42,355 bases of DNA, taken from Alphaproteobacteria bacterium (lineage in GTDB: Bacteria; Pseudomonadota; Alphaproteobacteria; Micropepsales; Micropepsaceae). The stretch covers positions 1 to 42,355 of the forward strand of contig JAHFQC010000038.1 of the NCBI GenBank assembly GCA_023259375.1, in the 5' to 3' direction. Positions 9,102-19,337 of the stretch are shown piece by piece (the stretch's first letter is position 1; every line of letters starts with the position of its first letter). The position numbers and the translations under genes were made by a program. The notes below the pieces were generated by a model. The model did not search any database, was not told the origin of the DNA, and saw only the letters and a list, made by a program, of their open reading frames with translations.

Positions 9102-10026
9102 CACCATTCTCCTCACCATGGGAGAGCCGGCCGGCGTCGGGCCGGAAGTGGCGGTGCGGGCGTATCAGATTCTCGGCGGCGCCATCGGCAGCCATCCGCT
9201 CAAGCTGATCGGCGATCCCGGCGTGTTCGCGGCCTGCGGCGCCCCGCCCGAGGCCGTGATTGCCACCAAGGCGCGAGCCACCCGCACGCCCGGCAAGCCC
9301 GATCGCGCCAATGCCGCCGCGACCATCGAAGCCATCGCCGCCGCCGTCGGTCTCGCCATGAAAGGCGAAGCCGCTGCGCTGGTGACCGCCCCGATCAACA
9401 AGCATGTGCTGATGGAAACCGGCTTCGCGTTTCCCGGCCACACCGATTTCCTGCAGGCGCTGACCGGCGCGCCGCGCGCCGTGATGATGCTGGCGTCCGA
9501 GGCGATCCGCGTCGTGCCGCTGACGGTGCACATTCCGATCGCCAAGGTGCCGGGCAGCATCACGACCGCCTCCATCATCGAAACCGCGACCATCACGCTG
9601 GCGGCGCTGAAGCGCGACTTCGGGATCGCGGCGCCGCGGCTGGCCGTGGCCGGTCTCAATCCCCATGCCGGCGAAGACGGCGACATCGGCCGCGACGAGA
9701 TCGAGATCATCCGCCCCGCCGTCGTGCAGTTGCGCGCCCAAGGCCACACCGTCATCGGCCCGCTGCCGTCCGACACCATGTTCCATGCCGAAGCGCGCAC
9801 GCATTACGACGCGGCGCTCTGCATGTATCACGATCAGGCGCTGATCCCGATCAAGACGCTGTCGTTCTGGGACGGCGTCAATGTCACCCTCGGCCTTCCC
9901 ATCGTGCGCACCTCGCCCGATCACGGCACCGCGTTCGAGATCGCCGGCAGCGGCAAAGCCGATCCGCGCAGCATGATCGCCGCCGTGCGGATGGCCGCAG
10001 CGATGGCGGATGCGCGCGCCCGATGA
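9079..10026 (+). CDS. pdxA: 4-hydroxythreonine-4-phosphate dehydrogenase
   Basis: This 315-residue cytosolic enzyme oxidises 4-phosphohydroxy-L-threonine in the DXP-dependent pathway to pyridoxal phosphate. It shows the family opening [11 protein letters not shown] and the three metal-ligand histidines H151 (LTVHIP), H196 (LNPHAGE) and H251 (MYHDQ), spaced 45 and 55 apart as in E. coli PdxA. The ATG at 9079 has GAGGCG six bases upstream and lies inside the 3' end of the surA gene. The surA-pdxA-rsmA order is widespread in proteobacteria. The stop overlaps the rsmA start by ATGA. Confidence 0.95.
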   Translation: MPTSKSANTILLTMGEPAGVGPEVAVRAYQILGGAIGSHPLKLIGDPGVFAACGAPPEAVIATKARATRTPGKPDRANAAATIEAIAAAVGLAMKGEAAALVTAPINKHVLMETGFAFPGHTDFLQALTGAPRAVMMLASEAIRVVPLTVHIPIAKVPGSITTASIIETATITLAALKRDFGIAAPRLAVAGLNPHAGEDGDIGRDEIEIIRPAVVQLRAQGHTVIGPLPSDTMFHAEARTHYDAALCMYHDQALIPIKTLSFWDGVNVTLGLPIVRTSPDHGTAFEIAGSGKADPRSMIAAVRMAAAMADARAR

Positions 10027-10880
10027 GTGAGATCGATCCGCTGCCGCCGCTGCGCGATGTCATCGCCGCGCACGACCTGATGGCCAAGAAATCGCTCGGC
10101 CAAAACTTCCTGTTCGATCTCAATCTCACCCGCCGCATCGCGCGCGCCGCCGAAGCCGAAGGCGCCGTGGTCTACGAAGTCGGTCCCGGTCCCGGCGGCC
10201 TGACGCGCGGGCTTCTCGCCGAGGGCGCCGCCAAGGTGATCGCAGTCGAACGCGACGAGCGTTGCCTCGCCGCCTTGGCCGGTGTTGCTGCGGTCTATCC
10301 AGGCAAACTGACGGTCGTTTCCGACGACGCCATGAAAGTCGACGAAGCCGCGCTCTTTGCCGCGCATGGGATCGAGGGTCCGGTGCGGGTCGCCGCCAAC
10401 CTGCCCTACAATGTCGGCACCGCACTGTTGATCAAATGGCTGTCGGCGCCGGTGTGGCCGCCGTTCTTCTCCAGCCTGACGCTGATGTTCCAGCGCGAAG
10501 TGGCGGAGCGCATCGTCGCCGCTCCGGGTACGGAGCATTACGGCCGGCTGTCGGTGCTGGCAGGCTGGCGCTGCCGCGCCCGCATGCTGTTCGACGTCGC
10601 CCGCAGCGCCTTCGTGCCGCCGCCCAAGATCGTCTCGACCGTGGTGCGCCTCGAACCGCTCGCCGAGCCGGTCGCGCCGGCCGACCTCGCCGACCTCGAA
10701 AGGGTCACCCAGGCCGCTTTCGGCCAGCGCCGCAAGATGTTGCGGCAAAGCCTGAAAACCCTCACAGCGGACACCGAAGGGCTGCTGGCCGAGGCTGGGA
10801 TCGTTCCCACCGAGCGGCCGGAGCGGCTTTCCGTCACCCAATTCGCCGCGCTCGCCCGCGCTTTTGCTGCCCGCCGCTGA
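10023..10880 (+). CDS. rsmA: 16S rRNA dimethyladenosine transferase
   Basis: This 285-residue methyltransferase uses S-adenosylmethionine to dimethylate two adjacent adenosines near the 3' end of 16S rRNA, a late step in 30S assembly. Visible motifs are KKSLGQNFL (N-terminal rRNA-binding segment), [10 protein letters not shown] (SAM loop) and ANLPYN (catalytic NLPY). The C-terminal helical domain ends in the expected [17 protein letters not shown]. Its ATG overlaps the pdxA stop. It is the last gene of the lpt-surA-pdxA run; about 120 bp follow before the next start. Confidence 0.96.
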   Translation: MSEIDPLPPLRDVIAAHDLMAKKSLGQNFLFDLNLTRRIARAAEAEGAVVYEVGPGPGGLTRGLLAEGAAKVIAVERDERCLAALAGVAAVYPGKLTVVSDDAMKVDEAALFAAHGIEGPVRVAANLPYNVGTALLIKWLSAPVWPPFFSSLTLMFQREVAERIVAAPGTEHYGRLSVLAGWRCRARMLFDVARSAFVPPPKIVSTVVRLEPLAEPVAPADLADLERVTQAAFGQRRKMLRQSLKTLTADTEGLLAEAGIVPTERPERLSVTQFAALARAFAARR

Positions 10881-11003
10881 CCGCCGCCCGCGGACATACG
10901 TAAATCCCACGGTTGAGCCGCCGCCCGAATTGTTTCACTAAAATTAACCTTGCGGCAACCGCATGAGGGCGAATCTGTCCAAGGTGCCGTGCGGGGATTT
11001 CCT

Positions 11004-12974
11004 TTGGACACGAGCAGAGACCAGCTTCGCGCCGCCTTGAACGTCTCTCCCGACGCGATGTTCGTGCTCGACAAGACCGGCATCGTGATCGAGATCAACG
11101 ACGCCGCGGCCGAGTTGTTCGGCTATTCCGCGGATGAACTCATCGGAAAACCCGGCCGCATTTTCGTGCCGGAACAGACGGTCGGATATCACCGCCAGAA
11201 CTACTTGAATTTCTTCGCCCGCCCGGTTCGCCAGAAGCTGACCAGCGCCATGCATCTGCCGGTGCGCACCAAGTCCGGCCAGGAACTTCCGGTCGAGATC
11301 ACCATCGGTCCGTTGACGATGGCGGGCACCCTCTATGCGGTCTGCAGCGTCCGGGACATTTCGGCCCAAACCAAACGCGAAGAGCAGTTCCGCACCACCA
11401 TCGACGACTTGGACCGCCGCCTGCGCTCGTCGGAACTCGATTTCCGCCGCACCAACGAACACTTCAAGCTGTTTCTCAAGAATGCGCCGGCCGCGATCGC
11501 GCTGGTCGACCGGCAACTGCGCTATCTGATCGTCAGCGATCGCCTGTTGATGGACTTCGGCCTCAGCGAGCGCGACGTCCACGGCATGTGCATGTACGAC
11601 ATCTTTCCCAACACGCCCGAGCGCTGGAAAGAGGCGCACCGCCGCTGCCTCGCCGGCGAAACCCTCAAGGCCGACGAGGACTCGTTCGTACGCGCCAATG
11701 GAGTCACCGAGTGGCTGACCTGGGAGATGCATCCCTGGCGGACCACCGATGGCCGCATTGCCGGCATCTTCATGGCGAGCGAACTGACCACCGCCCGCAA
11801 GACCGCCGAAACCGCGCTGAAGAAAAGCTATCTCGAACTCGAACAACGGGTCGCCGAACGCACTGCCGAACTCGAGCGGCTGAAGAATGACGCCACTCGC
11901 GCCAATACCCAGAAGTCCTGGTTCGTCGCTGCTGCGTCGCACGACCTGCGCCAGCCGCTGCAGGCGTCGCTCGCTTATCTGTCGGTGCTGTCGCGCAAGG
12001 CCGGCCGCGACGATCTCGAAGAATTGTGCGAAAAATCGCGCCAGCCGCTGAAGGCGATGAGCGACATCCTCGATGTTCTGCTCGACATCTCCGACCTCGA
12101 GAGCGGGCACGTCAAACCGCAGATGCAGGATTTCTGCATCGGCGACCTGCTCGACCGGGTAATCGCCAACGCCCAGCATCAAGCCCAGGAAAAGGGCTTG
12201 CGCCTGTCCTCGGTGCCGAGCGATCTCACGGTGCATTCCGACCCGCGCCTGCTCGAGCGGGTGGTCTCGAATTTCGTCACCAACGCGATCCGCTACACCG
12301 ACAAGGGCCTGATCGGCATCTATTGCGAAGCGATCGGCGGCAAGGTCTGCATTTCGGTCACCGACACCGGCATCGGCATTCCGGCTGACGCGCTCAGCCT
12401 CATCTTCGAGGACCACGTTCAGCTCGCCAATCCGGCGCGCGACCGCCGCAAGGGACTGGGCCTCGGGCTTTCGATCGCCAAGCGGATCGCCGACGCGCTC
12501 GGCCATCGCATCTCGGTGCAGTCCGAACTCGGCGCGGGTTCCTCGTTCTCGATCGAACTGCCGCAAAGCGATGCCGCGGCCATCGGCACCGCCGCCGTCC
12601 CGGAAGCCGCTGCCGCGAGCACGGAACATCCCGTCGTGCTCCTGATCGACGACGATCTGGATGTCGCCGAAGCGATGCAGATGCTGCTGCAGTCCTACGA
12701 TTTCGAGACCTACATGGCCTCGAGCCGCGACGCCGCGTTGGCGATGCTGGAATCCGGACTCGTTCCGGGCCTGGTGTTGTGCGACTACCGCATGCCCGGC
12801 GCCAACGGCATCGACGTGATCCGCCAGGTCCGCCAAACCCTCGAAACCGAGGTACCCGCGGTGATCATGACCGGCGACATGGGCCTGACGAGCTGTGACT
12901 TGGCGCATTGCGCCGTGCTGCACAAACCGGTCGATGTCGACAAGTTCTTCGCCGTGATCGGCAAGCTGGCTTAA
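11004..12974 (+). CDS. Hybrid sensor histidine kinase (PAS-PAS-HisKA-HATPase-REC)
   Basis: About 656 residues, no membrane segment, so a cytosolic sensor. Order: PAS 1 (about 10-125), PAS 2 (about 158-262), a coiled coil (about 272-297), dimerisation/phosphoacceptor domain with H313 in ASHDLRQPL, ATPase domain with N box (NAIRYT), G1 (DTGIGIP) and G2 (GLGLGLSIAKR), then a complete receiver (IDDDLDV, D594 in LCDYRMPG, Thr in IMTGD, Lys in LHKP). The start is uncertain: TTG at 11004 has GGGGA six bases upstream and precedes PAS 1 directly; GTG at 10989 and TTG at 10950 are alternatives. No response regulator is adjacent, so it is an orphan with unknown output. Confidence 0.88.
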   Translation: MDTSRDQLRAALNVSPDAMFVLDKTGIVIEINDAAAELFGYSADELIGKPGRIFVPEQTVGYHRQNYLNFFARPVRQKLTSAMHLPVRTKSGQELPVEITIGPLTMAGTLYAVCSVRDISAQTKREEQFRTTIDDLDRRLRSSELDFRRTNEHFKLFLKNAPAAIALVDRQLRYLIVSDRLLMDFGLSERDVHGMCMYDIFPNTPERWKEAHRRCLAGETLKADEDSFVRANGVTEWLTWEMHPWRTTDGRIAGIFMASELTTARKTAETALKKSYLELEQRVAERTAELERLKNDATRANTQKSWFVAAASHDLRQPLQASLAYLSVLSRKAGRDDLEELCEKSRQPLKAMSDILDVLLDISDLESGHVKPQMQDFCIGDLLDRVIANAQHQAQEKGLRLSSVPSDLTVHSDPRLLERVVSNFVTNAIRYTDKGLIGIYCEAIGGKVCISVTDTGIGIPADALSLIFEDHVQLANPARDRRKGLGLGLSIAKRIADALGHRISVQSELGAGSSFSIELPQSDAAAIGTAAVPEAAAASTEHPVVLLIDDDLDVAEAMQMLLQSYDFETYMASSRDAALAMLESGLVPGLVLCDYRMPGANGIDVIRQVRQTLETEVPAVIMTGDMGLTSCDLAHCAVLHKPVDVDKFFAVIGKLA

Positions 12975-13011
12975 GCCTACGTACCACCCCATATTGTCGC
13001 CGCCGTCCGGT

Positions 13012-13023
13012 TTCGTTAACGAA
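13012..13023. promoter_or_regulatory. 12-bp palindrome TTCGTTAACGAA ahead of ppk2
   Basis: A perfect palindrome lies 37 bp after the kinase stop and 51 bp before the ppk2 start, within GGTTTCGTTAACGAACC. It could be an operator or part of the ppk2 promoter; no matching copy was noticed elsewhere in the window. Confidence 0.3.
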
Positions 13024-13074
13024 CCTTTGGCCACGATGCGGCATTATGGCCGTTCAGCTTCTGCGGGTGCCTCC

Positions 13075-13971
13075 ATGAGCGTCCATCATCAGCTTCATCA
13101 TCTCCATCTCGGCGGCGAGATTTTACGCAACGCCAAAGAACGGGCGCGGGTCGAAAAGCACTGGCACGTGCTCGGCGATGCCAAGCCGCCCAAGCCGCCG
13201 AAGAAGAAGTATTCCTACATCGAGGAACTGACGCGGCTTCAGTTCGAGCTTTTGAAGCTGCAGGAATGGGTGCGGCTGCAAGGCCTGAAGGTCGTCGTCA
13301 TTTTCGAAGGACGCGATGCGGCCGGCAAGGGCGGCGTCATCAAGCGCATCAACGAGTGCCTCAATCCGCGCTCCTGCCGCGTGGTGGCCTTGGCGACGCC
13401 GACCGAAAGGGAACGCGGCCAGTGGTACTTCCAGCGCTATGTCGAGCAGCTTCCGGCCAAGGGCGAAATCGTGCTGTTGGATCGCTCCTGGTACAACCGC
13501 GCCGGCGTCGAGCACGTCATGGGCTTCTGCACCAAGGACGAATACAAGGAATTCCTGCGCTCCTGCCCGCTGTTCGAGGAAATGCTGGTGCGTTCCGGCA
13601 TCATCCTCATCAAGTACTGGTTCAGCGTGAACGACGAGGAGCAGGAAAAGCGCTTCATGGAGCGCATGAAGAATCCGATCAAGCGCTGGAAGCTATCGCC
13701 GATGGATATCGAGAGCCGCGAGCGCTGGGTCGAGTACTCCAAGGCCAAGGACGTCATGCTCAAGCACACCGACCGCGAGCTGACGCCTTGGTACCTCATC
13801 AATGCCGACAACAAGAAGAAGGCGCGCCTCAACTGCATCGCCCATCTGTTGCGCCAGATTCCCTACAAGGATTTGCAGCCGGTGCAGATCGAACTGCCGC
13901 CGCGCCAAGCCGACAGCGGCTACCGCCGCCCCAAGAAGTCGAAGCAGAACTGGGTCAAGGAGTGGTATTGA
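13075..13971 (+). CDS. ppk2: Polyphosphate kinase 2 family protein
   Basis: This 298-residue single-domain PPK2 transfers phosphate between polyphosphate and nucleotides. Walker A is FEGRDAAGKGG (about residues 78-87), followed by the family segment ALATPTERERGQWYFQRY, then Walker B and lid LLDRSWYNRAGVE. The C-terminal half has SPMDIESRERWVEYSKAKD and WYLINADNKKKARLN, both typical. Whether it prefers GDP, ADP or AMP cannot be read from the sequence. The ATG at 13075 gives the usual length, but its ribosome-binding site is weak; ATG 13036 and TTG 12994 are in frame upstream. The stop is 9 bp from the convergent gmk stop, with no clear terminator. Confidence 0.9.
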   Translation: MSVHHQLHHLHLGGEILRNAKERARVEKHWHVLGDAKPPKPPKKKYSYIEELTRLQFELLKLQEWVRLQGLKVVVIFEGRDAAGKGGVIKRINECLNPRSCRVVALATPTERERGQWYFQRYVEQLPAKGEIVLLDRSWYNRAGVEHVMGFCTKDEYKEFLRSCPLFEEMLVRSGIILIKYWFSVNDEEQEKRFMERMKNPIKRWKLSPMDIESRERWVEYSKAKDVMLKHTDRELTPWYLINADNKKKARLNCIAHLLRQIPYKDLQPVQIELPPRQADSGYRRPKKSKQNWVKEWY

Positions 13972-13980
13972 ACAGCGCGC

Positions 13981-14622
13981 TTAGTTCGCTTCGCTGCGCA
14001 TCAGTCCTTCGACAAAGCGCACCAATCCCGGCTGGCGTTCGCGCTTGAGGCGTTCGGCCTCGAGAATGACGCGCACCTGCTGCTGCGCCTTTTCGATATC
14101 GTCGTTGACGACGACATAGTCGTATTCCGCCCAGTGGCTGATTTCGCCGTCGGCTTTGGCCATGCGCTTGGCGATCACATCCGGCGGGTCCTCGGCGCGG
14201 CCGCGAAGACGGCGTTCGAGTTCCTCGCGGCTCGGCGGCAGCACGAAGATCGACACCACGTCGTCGCGCGCCTGCTGGCGAAGCTGCTGGGTGCCCTGCC
14301 AGTCGATGTCGAACAGCACATCGCGGCCCGCCGCCAGCGCATCGAACACCGGCTTCTTCGGCGTGCCGTAGTGATTGCCGAACACCACCGCGTACTCGAG
14401 AAATTCGTCCTGCTGCACCATGCGCAGGAAATCCTCGACGTCCTTGAAGTGATATTCGCGGCCGTCGACTTCGCCGGGGCGCGGCGGACGCGTCGTCGCC
14501 GACACGCTCATGGTGAGGCCCTGATCGATTTTCAGAAGCCAGCGCGCCAGCGTAGACTTGCCCGCACCCGACGGCGAGGACAGCACCAGCATCAATCCGC
14601 GGCGTTGAATTTCGACGGTCAT
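13981..14622 (-). CDS. gmk: Guanylate kinase
   Basis: This 213-residue enzyme phosphorylates GMP to GDP with ATP. It has the P-loop SSPSGAGKST near residue 16, the GMP-binding TTRPPRPGEVDGREYHF segment, and later FDIDWQGTQQLR and IFVLPPS. Length and motifs are complete. The ATG at 14622 has AAGGAAG upstream. It is the distal gene of a minus-strand run after yicC (48-bp gap), the order usual in alphaproteobacteria. Confidence 0.96.
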   Translation of the reverse strand: MTVEIQRRGLMLVLSSPSGAGKSTLARWLLKIDQGLTMSVSATTRPPRPGEVDGREYHFKDVEDFLRMVQQDEFLEYAVVFGNHYGTPKKPVFDALAAGRDVLFDIDWQGTQQLRQQARDDVVSIFVLPPSREELERRLRGRAEDPPDVIAKRMAKADGEISHWAEYDYVVVNDDIEKAQQQVRVILEAERLKRERQPGLVRFVEGLMRSEAN

Positions 14623-14670
14623 CTAGTCTTCCTTGTACCACGACTCCAAAATGATCTCGCGCGGAGCCGT

Positions 14671-15558
14671 TTACTCGACATTCTGCAGCTGTTCCCGGAA
14701 CTGGTCGATTGCGGTCTTGAGGTCGAGCCCCAGCCGCGTCAGTTCGATATCGGTCGATTTCGAGCACAGCGTGTTGGCTTCGCGATTGAATTCCTGCGCC
14801 AGGAAATCGAGGCGGCGGCCGACGGCGTTGCCGGCCGCGATCAGACGGCGGGCTTCGGAGACATGCGCGCCGAGGCGGTCGATCTCTTCGCGGATGTCGG
14901 CCTTGGTGGCGAGCATCGCGATTTCCTGTTCCAGCCGTTCGGACGAAACCGCGCCCGGCGTGATGAGATCGGCGAGCAGCGCCGACAGGCGATCGCGGAT
15001 CACAGCCGGCTGGGTCGCCGCGCAATTTGCAGCGGCTTCGGTGAGGCGGGCGATCTCGTCGATCTGCCCGGTCAGCACGGTCCCGAGCTTGGCACCTTCG
15101 ATGCTGCGCGCCTTGCCCAGCGAATCGAAGCATTCGGACAGCGTCTGCAGGATCGCGGCATCGCGCGCGGCCTGCGCTTCCGGATCGGGAAGCTGGCCTT
15201 CGTCCTGAATGATGACGCCCTTGAGCGCCAACAGGCCATCGACGCGTGCCGGAGCAAGACCCGTTTCGCCGGCAACGTCCTGGGCGATCTTCACCGCCGC
15301 CGCCAGCGCCACCGGATCGACGCGCAGCCCACGCGCCGCGGCGCCGGCATCATAAGACAAGGTCGCCTGGAGATTGCCGCGCTTGAACCGGCTGGTGGCC
15401 AGAGCGCGAGCGGCCGGCTCGATGGCATCGAAACCCGGCGGCAGCCGCAAGCGCAGTTCGAGCCCGCGGCCGTTGACGCTGCGCGCTTCCCAGCGCCAGC
15501 GCGCGGCATCGAGCCCGCCATGGCCCTCGGCAAACCCCGTCATGCTCACAAGCGCCAT
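14671..15558 (-). CDS. yicC: YicC/YloC family endoribonuclease
   Basis: This 295-residue protein has the family hallmarks: N-terminal MTGFAEG, then SVNGRGLELRLRLP, and the C-terminal signature LDFLAQEFNREANTLCSKS ending in IDQFREQLQNVE. YicC proteins are reported as endoribonucleases involved in small-RNA decay, and gmk is their usual neighbour. The start MALVSMTGFA is as expected. A 274-bp repeat-rich gap separates it from mltG upstream, so it may have its own promoter. Confidence 0.92.
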   Translation of the reverse strand: MALVSMTGFAEGHGGLDAARWRWEARSVNGRGLELRLRLPPGFDAIEPAARALATSRFKRGNLQATLSYDAGAAARGLRVDPVALAAAVKIAQDVAGETGLAPARVDGLLALKGVIIQDEGQLPDPEAQAARDAAILQTLSECFDSLGKARSIEGAKLGTVLTGQIDEIARLTEAAANCAATQPAVIRDRLSALLADLITPGAVSSERLEQEIAMLATKADIREEIDRLGAHVSEARRLIAAGNAVGRRLDFLAQEFNREANTLCSKSTDIELTRLGLDLKTAIDQFREQLQNVE

Positions 15559-15632
15559 ATCACCGCCTCCTGAATCGCGCGGACCTTACAGCGACAACCA
15601 AATCCTGTCATCTTGGCTGGGTGAACAAGATT

Positions 15633-15826
15633 CACGCGGAGACGCGGAGGTCCACTCAATCCTCATTCGTCATGGCCGGGCTCCGACCCGGCCATCCATT
15701 TTGAAGTTTGGCACTCTATTGAAGGCTAGTCTGCGTTGGCGCCGCCTGGATGGCCGGGTCGAACGCCCGGCCATGACGAGTTGGGGTGCAGGGCACAACC
15801 TCTCCGCGCCTCCGCGTCTCCGCGTG
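15633..15826. repeat. Outer 18-bp inverted repeat (CACGCGGAGACGCGGAGG)
   Basis: CACGCGGAGACGCGGAGG at 15633-15650 pairs perfectly with its complement at 15809-15826. The arms enclose 158 bp including the 14-bp-ended palindromic element. In RNA the whole block could fold into one long stem between the mltG and yicC coding regions and so influence mRNA processing or termination. Confidence 0.75.
15668..15778. repeat. Palindromic intergenic element, copy 1
   Basis: The ends are CGTCATGGCCGGGC (15668-15681) and its exact complement GCCCGGCCATGACG (15765-15778). Each end is also half of its own hairpin with 9-bp stems (15672-15680 with 15687-15695; 15750-15758 with 15766-15774), so the element can form two small hairpins or one large one. 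The same 14-bp ends bound a second copy at 27079-27184. Confidence 0.85.
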
Positions 15827-15832
15827 CGAACT

Positions 15833-16810
15833 CTACTTCTCGCCCTTCAAATGGATCTTCCGCCATTTGATGACGTTCTTCGTCTGGTCGTCGATATTGT
15901 CGGCGAAGACGTGGCCGCCGGTGCCGTTGGCGACGAAATAGAGATCCTTCGTATCGGCCGGGTTGAGCACCGCGGCGATCGCATCCTTGCCGGGATTGCA
16001 GATCGGATGCGGCGGCAGGCCGGTGATCACGTAGGTGTTGTACGGCGTCTCGCCACGCACTTCGCTCGCCAGCAAACGGCGGCCGATCGGATAGCCCTTG
16101 GTAATGCCGTAGATGATGGTGGGATCGCTTTCGAGCTTCATGCCGATCTTGAGCCGGTTCATGAACACCGAGGCGATGTGCGGCCGCTCTGACGCGATGC
16201 CGGTTTCCTTCTCGACGATGGAGGCCAGCACGATCGCTTCTTCCTTGGTCTTGATCGGCAGATTGGGCGCGCGCTTGGCCCACAGCTCGTCGATCAAGTC
16301 CTTCTGCGCCTTCTGCATCTTGGCGATCAGGCCTTGGCGCGTCTGGCCGCGCTCGAACAGATAGGTTTCCGGCAACAGGCTGCCTTCCGCCGGCACCGCA
16401 CCGGCAGGGCCTTTCAGCGTATCGTCTTCTTTGACGAGGTCGTAGGCCATCTGGCTGGTCAGGCCCTCGGCCACCGTCACCTTGTGAACGATCGACTTGC
16501 CTTCGACCAACAGGTTCATGATGTCCTGCATCGAGGCCTTGCTAGGAATGGCGTATTCGCCGGCCTTCAGCGCCGCAGTCTTGTGCAGCGCCCGCACGGC
16601 GACCTGGAAGACTTCGGGATGCTGGATGACGCCGCCATCGCTGAGCGCCTGCGCCACGCCTTTGAGGCCGACGCCGCTCTTGATCATCACGACGGTTTCG
16701 TTGCCGGATTTGGCGGCCGGTCCGGGCGCCTTGAACGCCGCATAACCCCACTCGATCGCGCCGGCGACGATCACGGCGACGAGGAACAGAAACACCAGAA
16801 CTTTCTTCAT
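15833..16810 (-). CDS. mltG: Endolytic murein transglycosylase MltG
   Basis: This 325-residue inner-membrane protein has one N-terminal anchor (about residues 4-22) and a periplasmic YceG domain. The catalytic glutamate is E200 in LASIVEKET, and the family segment YNTYVITGLPPHPICNPG is intact. MltG cleaves nascent glycan strands and so helps set peptidoglycan chain length. It sits directly downstream of fabF (74-bp gap), the common alphaproteobacterial order linking lipid and wall synthesis. The ATG at 16810 opens MKKVLVFLFLVAV, a plausible membrane anchor. Confidence 0.94.
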   Translation of the reverse strand: MKKVLVFLFLVAVIVAGAIEWGYAAFKAPGPAAKSGNETVVMIKSGVGLKGVAQALSDGGVIQHPEVFQVAVRALHKTAALKAGEYAIPSKASMQDIMNLLVEGKSIVHKVTVAEGLTSQMAYDLVKEDDTLKGPAGAVPAEGSLLPETYLFERGQTRQGLIAKMQKAQKDLIDELWAKRAPNLPIKTKEEAIVLASIVEKETGIASERPHIASVFMNRLKIGMKLESDPTIIYGITKGYPIGRRLLASEVRGETPYNTYVITGLPPHPICNPGKDAIAAVLNPADTKDLYFVANGTGGHVFADNIDDQTKNVIKWRKIHLKGEK

Positions 16811-16884
16811 GGCCCCCTACCCTGCACCCGGGCCAGAAATGTTTTGGTCGCGTTCGCGGCGGGAAAAACCCACGTTGGCGCGCG

Positions 16885-18144
<1,260 letters not shown>

Positions 18145-18201
18145 ATGAAATCAGGCGCAACGTTACCGAGTCGTCCCCGCGTTGCGCCCCCCGATCGAGT
18201 G

Positions 18202-18438
18202 TCAGGCGTTGGCCTTGTCGATGTACTTGACCGCGTCGCCGACGGTCACGATCGACTCTGCAGCGTCGTCCGGAATTTCGATGCCGAATTCCTCTTCAAA
18301 CGCCATTACCAGTTCGACCGTGTCCAAGCTGTCGGCGCCGAGGTCTTCGATGAACGACGCTGTGTCGGTGACCTTCTCGGCATCCACGTTGAGATGCTCG
18401 ATGACGATCTTCTTCACGCGTTCGGCAGTATCGCTCAT
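18202..18438 (-). CDS. acpP: Acyl carrier protein
   Basis: This 78-residue acidic helical protein carries growing acyl chains on a 4'-phosphopantetheine attached to S37 in [11 protein letters not shown]. The start is the ATG at 18438, with AGGAAAA ideally spaced upstream; longer in-frame readings lack support. It is flanked by fabG and fabF, the classic arrangement. The 158-bp gap upstream after fabG probably contains an acpP promoter, consistent with the usual high expression of ACP. Confidence 0.97.
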   Translation of the reverse strand: MSDTAERVKKIVIEHLNVDAEKVTDTASFIEDLGADSLDTVELVMAFEEEFGIEIPDDAAESIVTVGDAVKYIDKANA

Positions 18439-18596
18439 TGCTTTTCCTAAGCCTTTCTTCCGTTCTTCACGCCGCGCTTGCGTTGGACATGGCCCGCGGC
18501 AAGGGCCCTCACTGAACAATCCCTAGTGGGGGGTTGGCAGCTTCGTAACACAAAGACATACCGACCGCTACAGGCACTAAGTGATTGAATTAACGA

Positions 18597-19337
18597 TTAA
18601 ACCATAGCCAAGCCGCCATTGACATGGATGGTTTGGCCGGTCACGTACCCTGCTTCGTCGCTGGCGAGGTAAACCACGGCCGCGGCAATCTCCGCCGGAG
18701 AACCCATACGGGCGGCTGGGATTTTCGCGGATATGGCCTGTTTCTGAGCGTCGGCCAGGACGTCGGTCATCGGCGTACCGATGAAACCGGGGGCAACGCA
18801 ATTGGCTGTGACGCCGCGGCTGGCGACTTCATAAGCGATCGACTTCGACATCGCCGTCAGACCCGCTTTGGCCGCGGCATAATTGCACTGACCGGGGTTG
18901 CCGGTCGAACCGATGACCGAAGTCACCGAGATGATGCGGCCCCAGCGCTTTTTCATCATGCCCTTCACGCAGGCGCGCGACAGGCGGAAGGCGGCGGTGA
19001 GATCGACGGCTAGAACCGTTTCCCATTCCTCGTCTTTCATCCGCATCGAAAGGTTGTCTTTGGTCACGCCGGCGTTGTTGACCAGGATATCGATCGGCGC
19101 ACCGGCCGCGGCTTCGGCCGCTTTCGGCAGGGCTTCGACCGACGCGGTGTCGGCGAGATTGCACACGGCGACAAAGGCGCGGTCGCCGAGCTCGACCTTT
19201 AGCGCTTCGAGGGCATCAGCCCGCGTGCCGGACAGCACCACGGTCGCGCCTTGGGCATGCAGCGCACGAGCGATACCGCCACCAATTCCACCCGACGCGC
19301 CGGTAACCAGCGCGACTTTGCCGGAGAGATCAAACAT
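18597..19337 (-). CDS. fabG: 3-oxoacyl-ACP reductase
   Basis: This 246-residue short-chain dehydrogenase reduces 3-oxoacyl-ACP with NADPH. It has TGASGGIG (cofactor loop), NNAG at about 87-90, and the catalytic S140, Y153 and K157 (SVTSVIG and YAAAK), and ends in the usual GQTIHVNGGLAM. The ATG at 19337 shares one base with the fabD stop (TGATG), as in pepA-holC; a TTG three bases upstream is the alternative start. The fabD-fabG-acpP-fabF context separates it from generic SDRs. Confidence 0.96.
   Translation of the reverse strand: MFDLSGKVALVTGASGGIGGGIARALHAQGATVVLSGTRADALEALKVELGDRAFVAVCNLADTASVEALPKAAEAAAGAPIDILVNNAGVTKDNLSMRMKDEEWETVLAVDLTAAFRLSRACVKGMMKKRWGRIISVTSVIGSTGNPGQCNYAAAKAGLTAMSKSIAYEVASRGVTANCVAPGFIGTPMTDVLADAQKQAISAKIPAARMGSPAEIAAAVVYLASDEAGYVTGQTIHVNGGLAMV

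Larger units (their letters stand above)
15559..15832. other. Intergenic gap filled by nested inverted repeats
   Basis: The gap between mltG and yicC holds no gene. It contains an 18-bp outer inverted repeat (15633-15650 with 15809-15826) enclosing the palindromic element at 15668-15778, annotated separately. Confidence 0.7.

Noticed and set aside
10944..13034. 696-codon minus-strand frame opposite the hybrid kinase
   Set aside because: The plus strand carries all kinase motifs; the antisense product has no recognisable motif and low-complexity composition.
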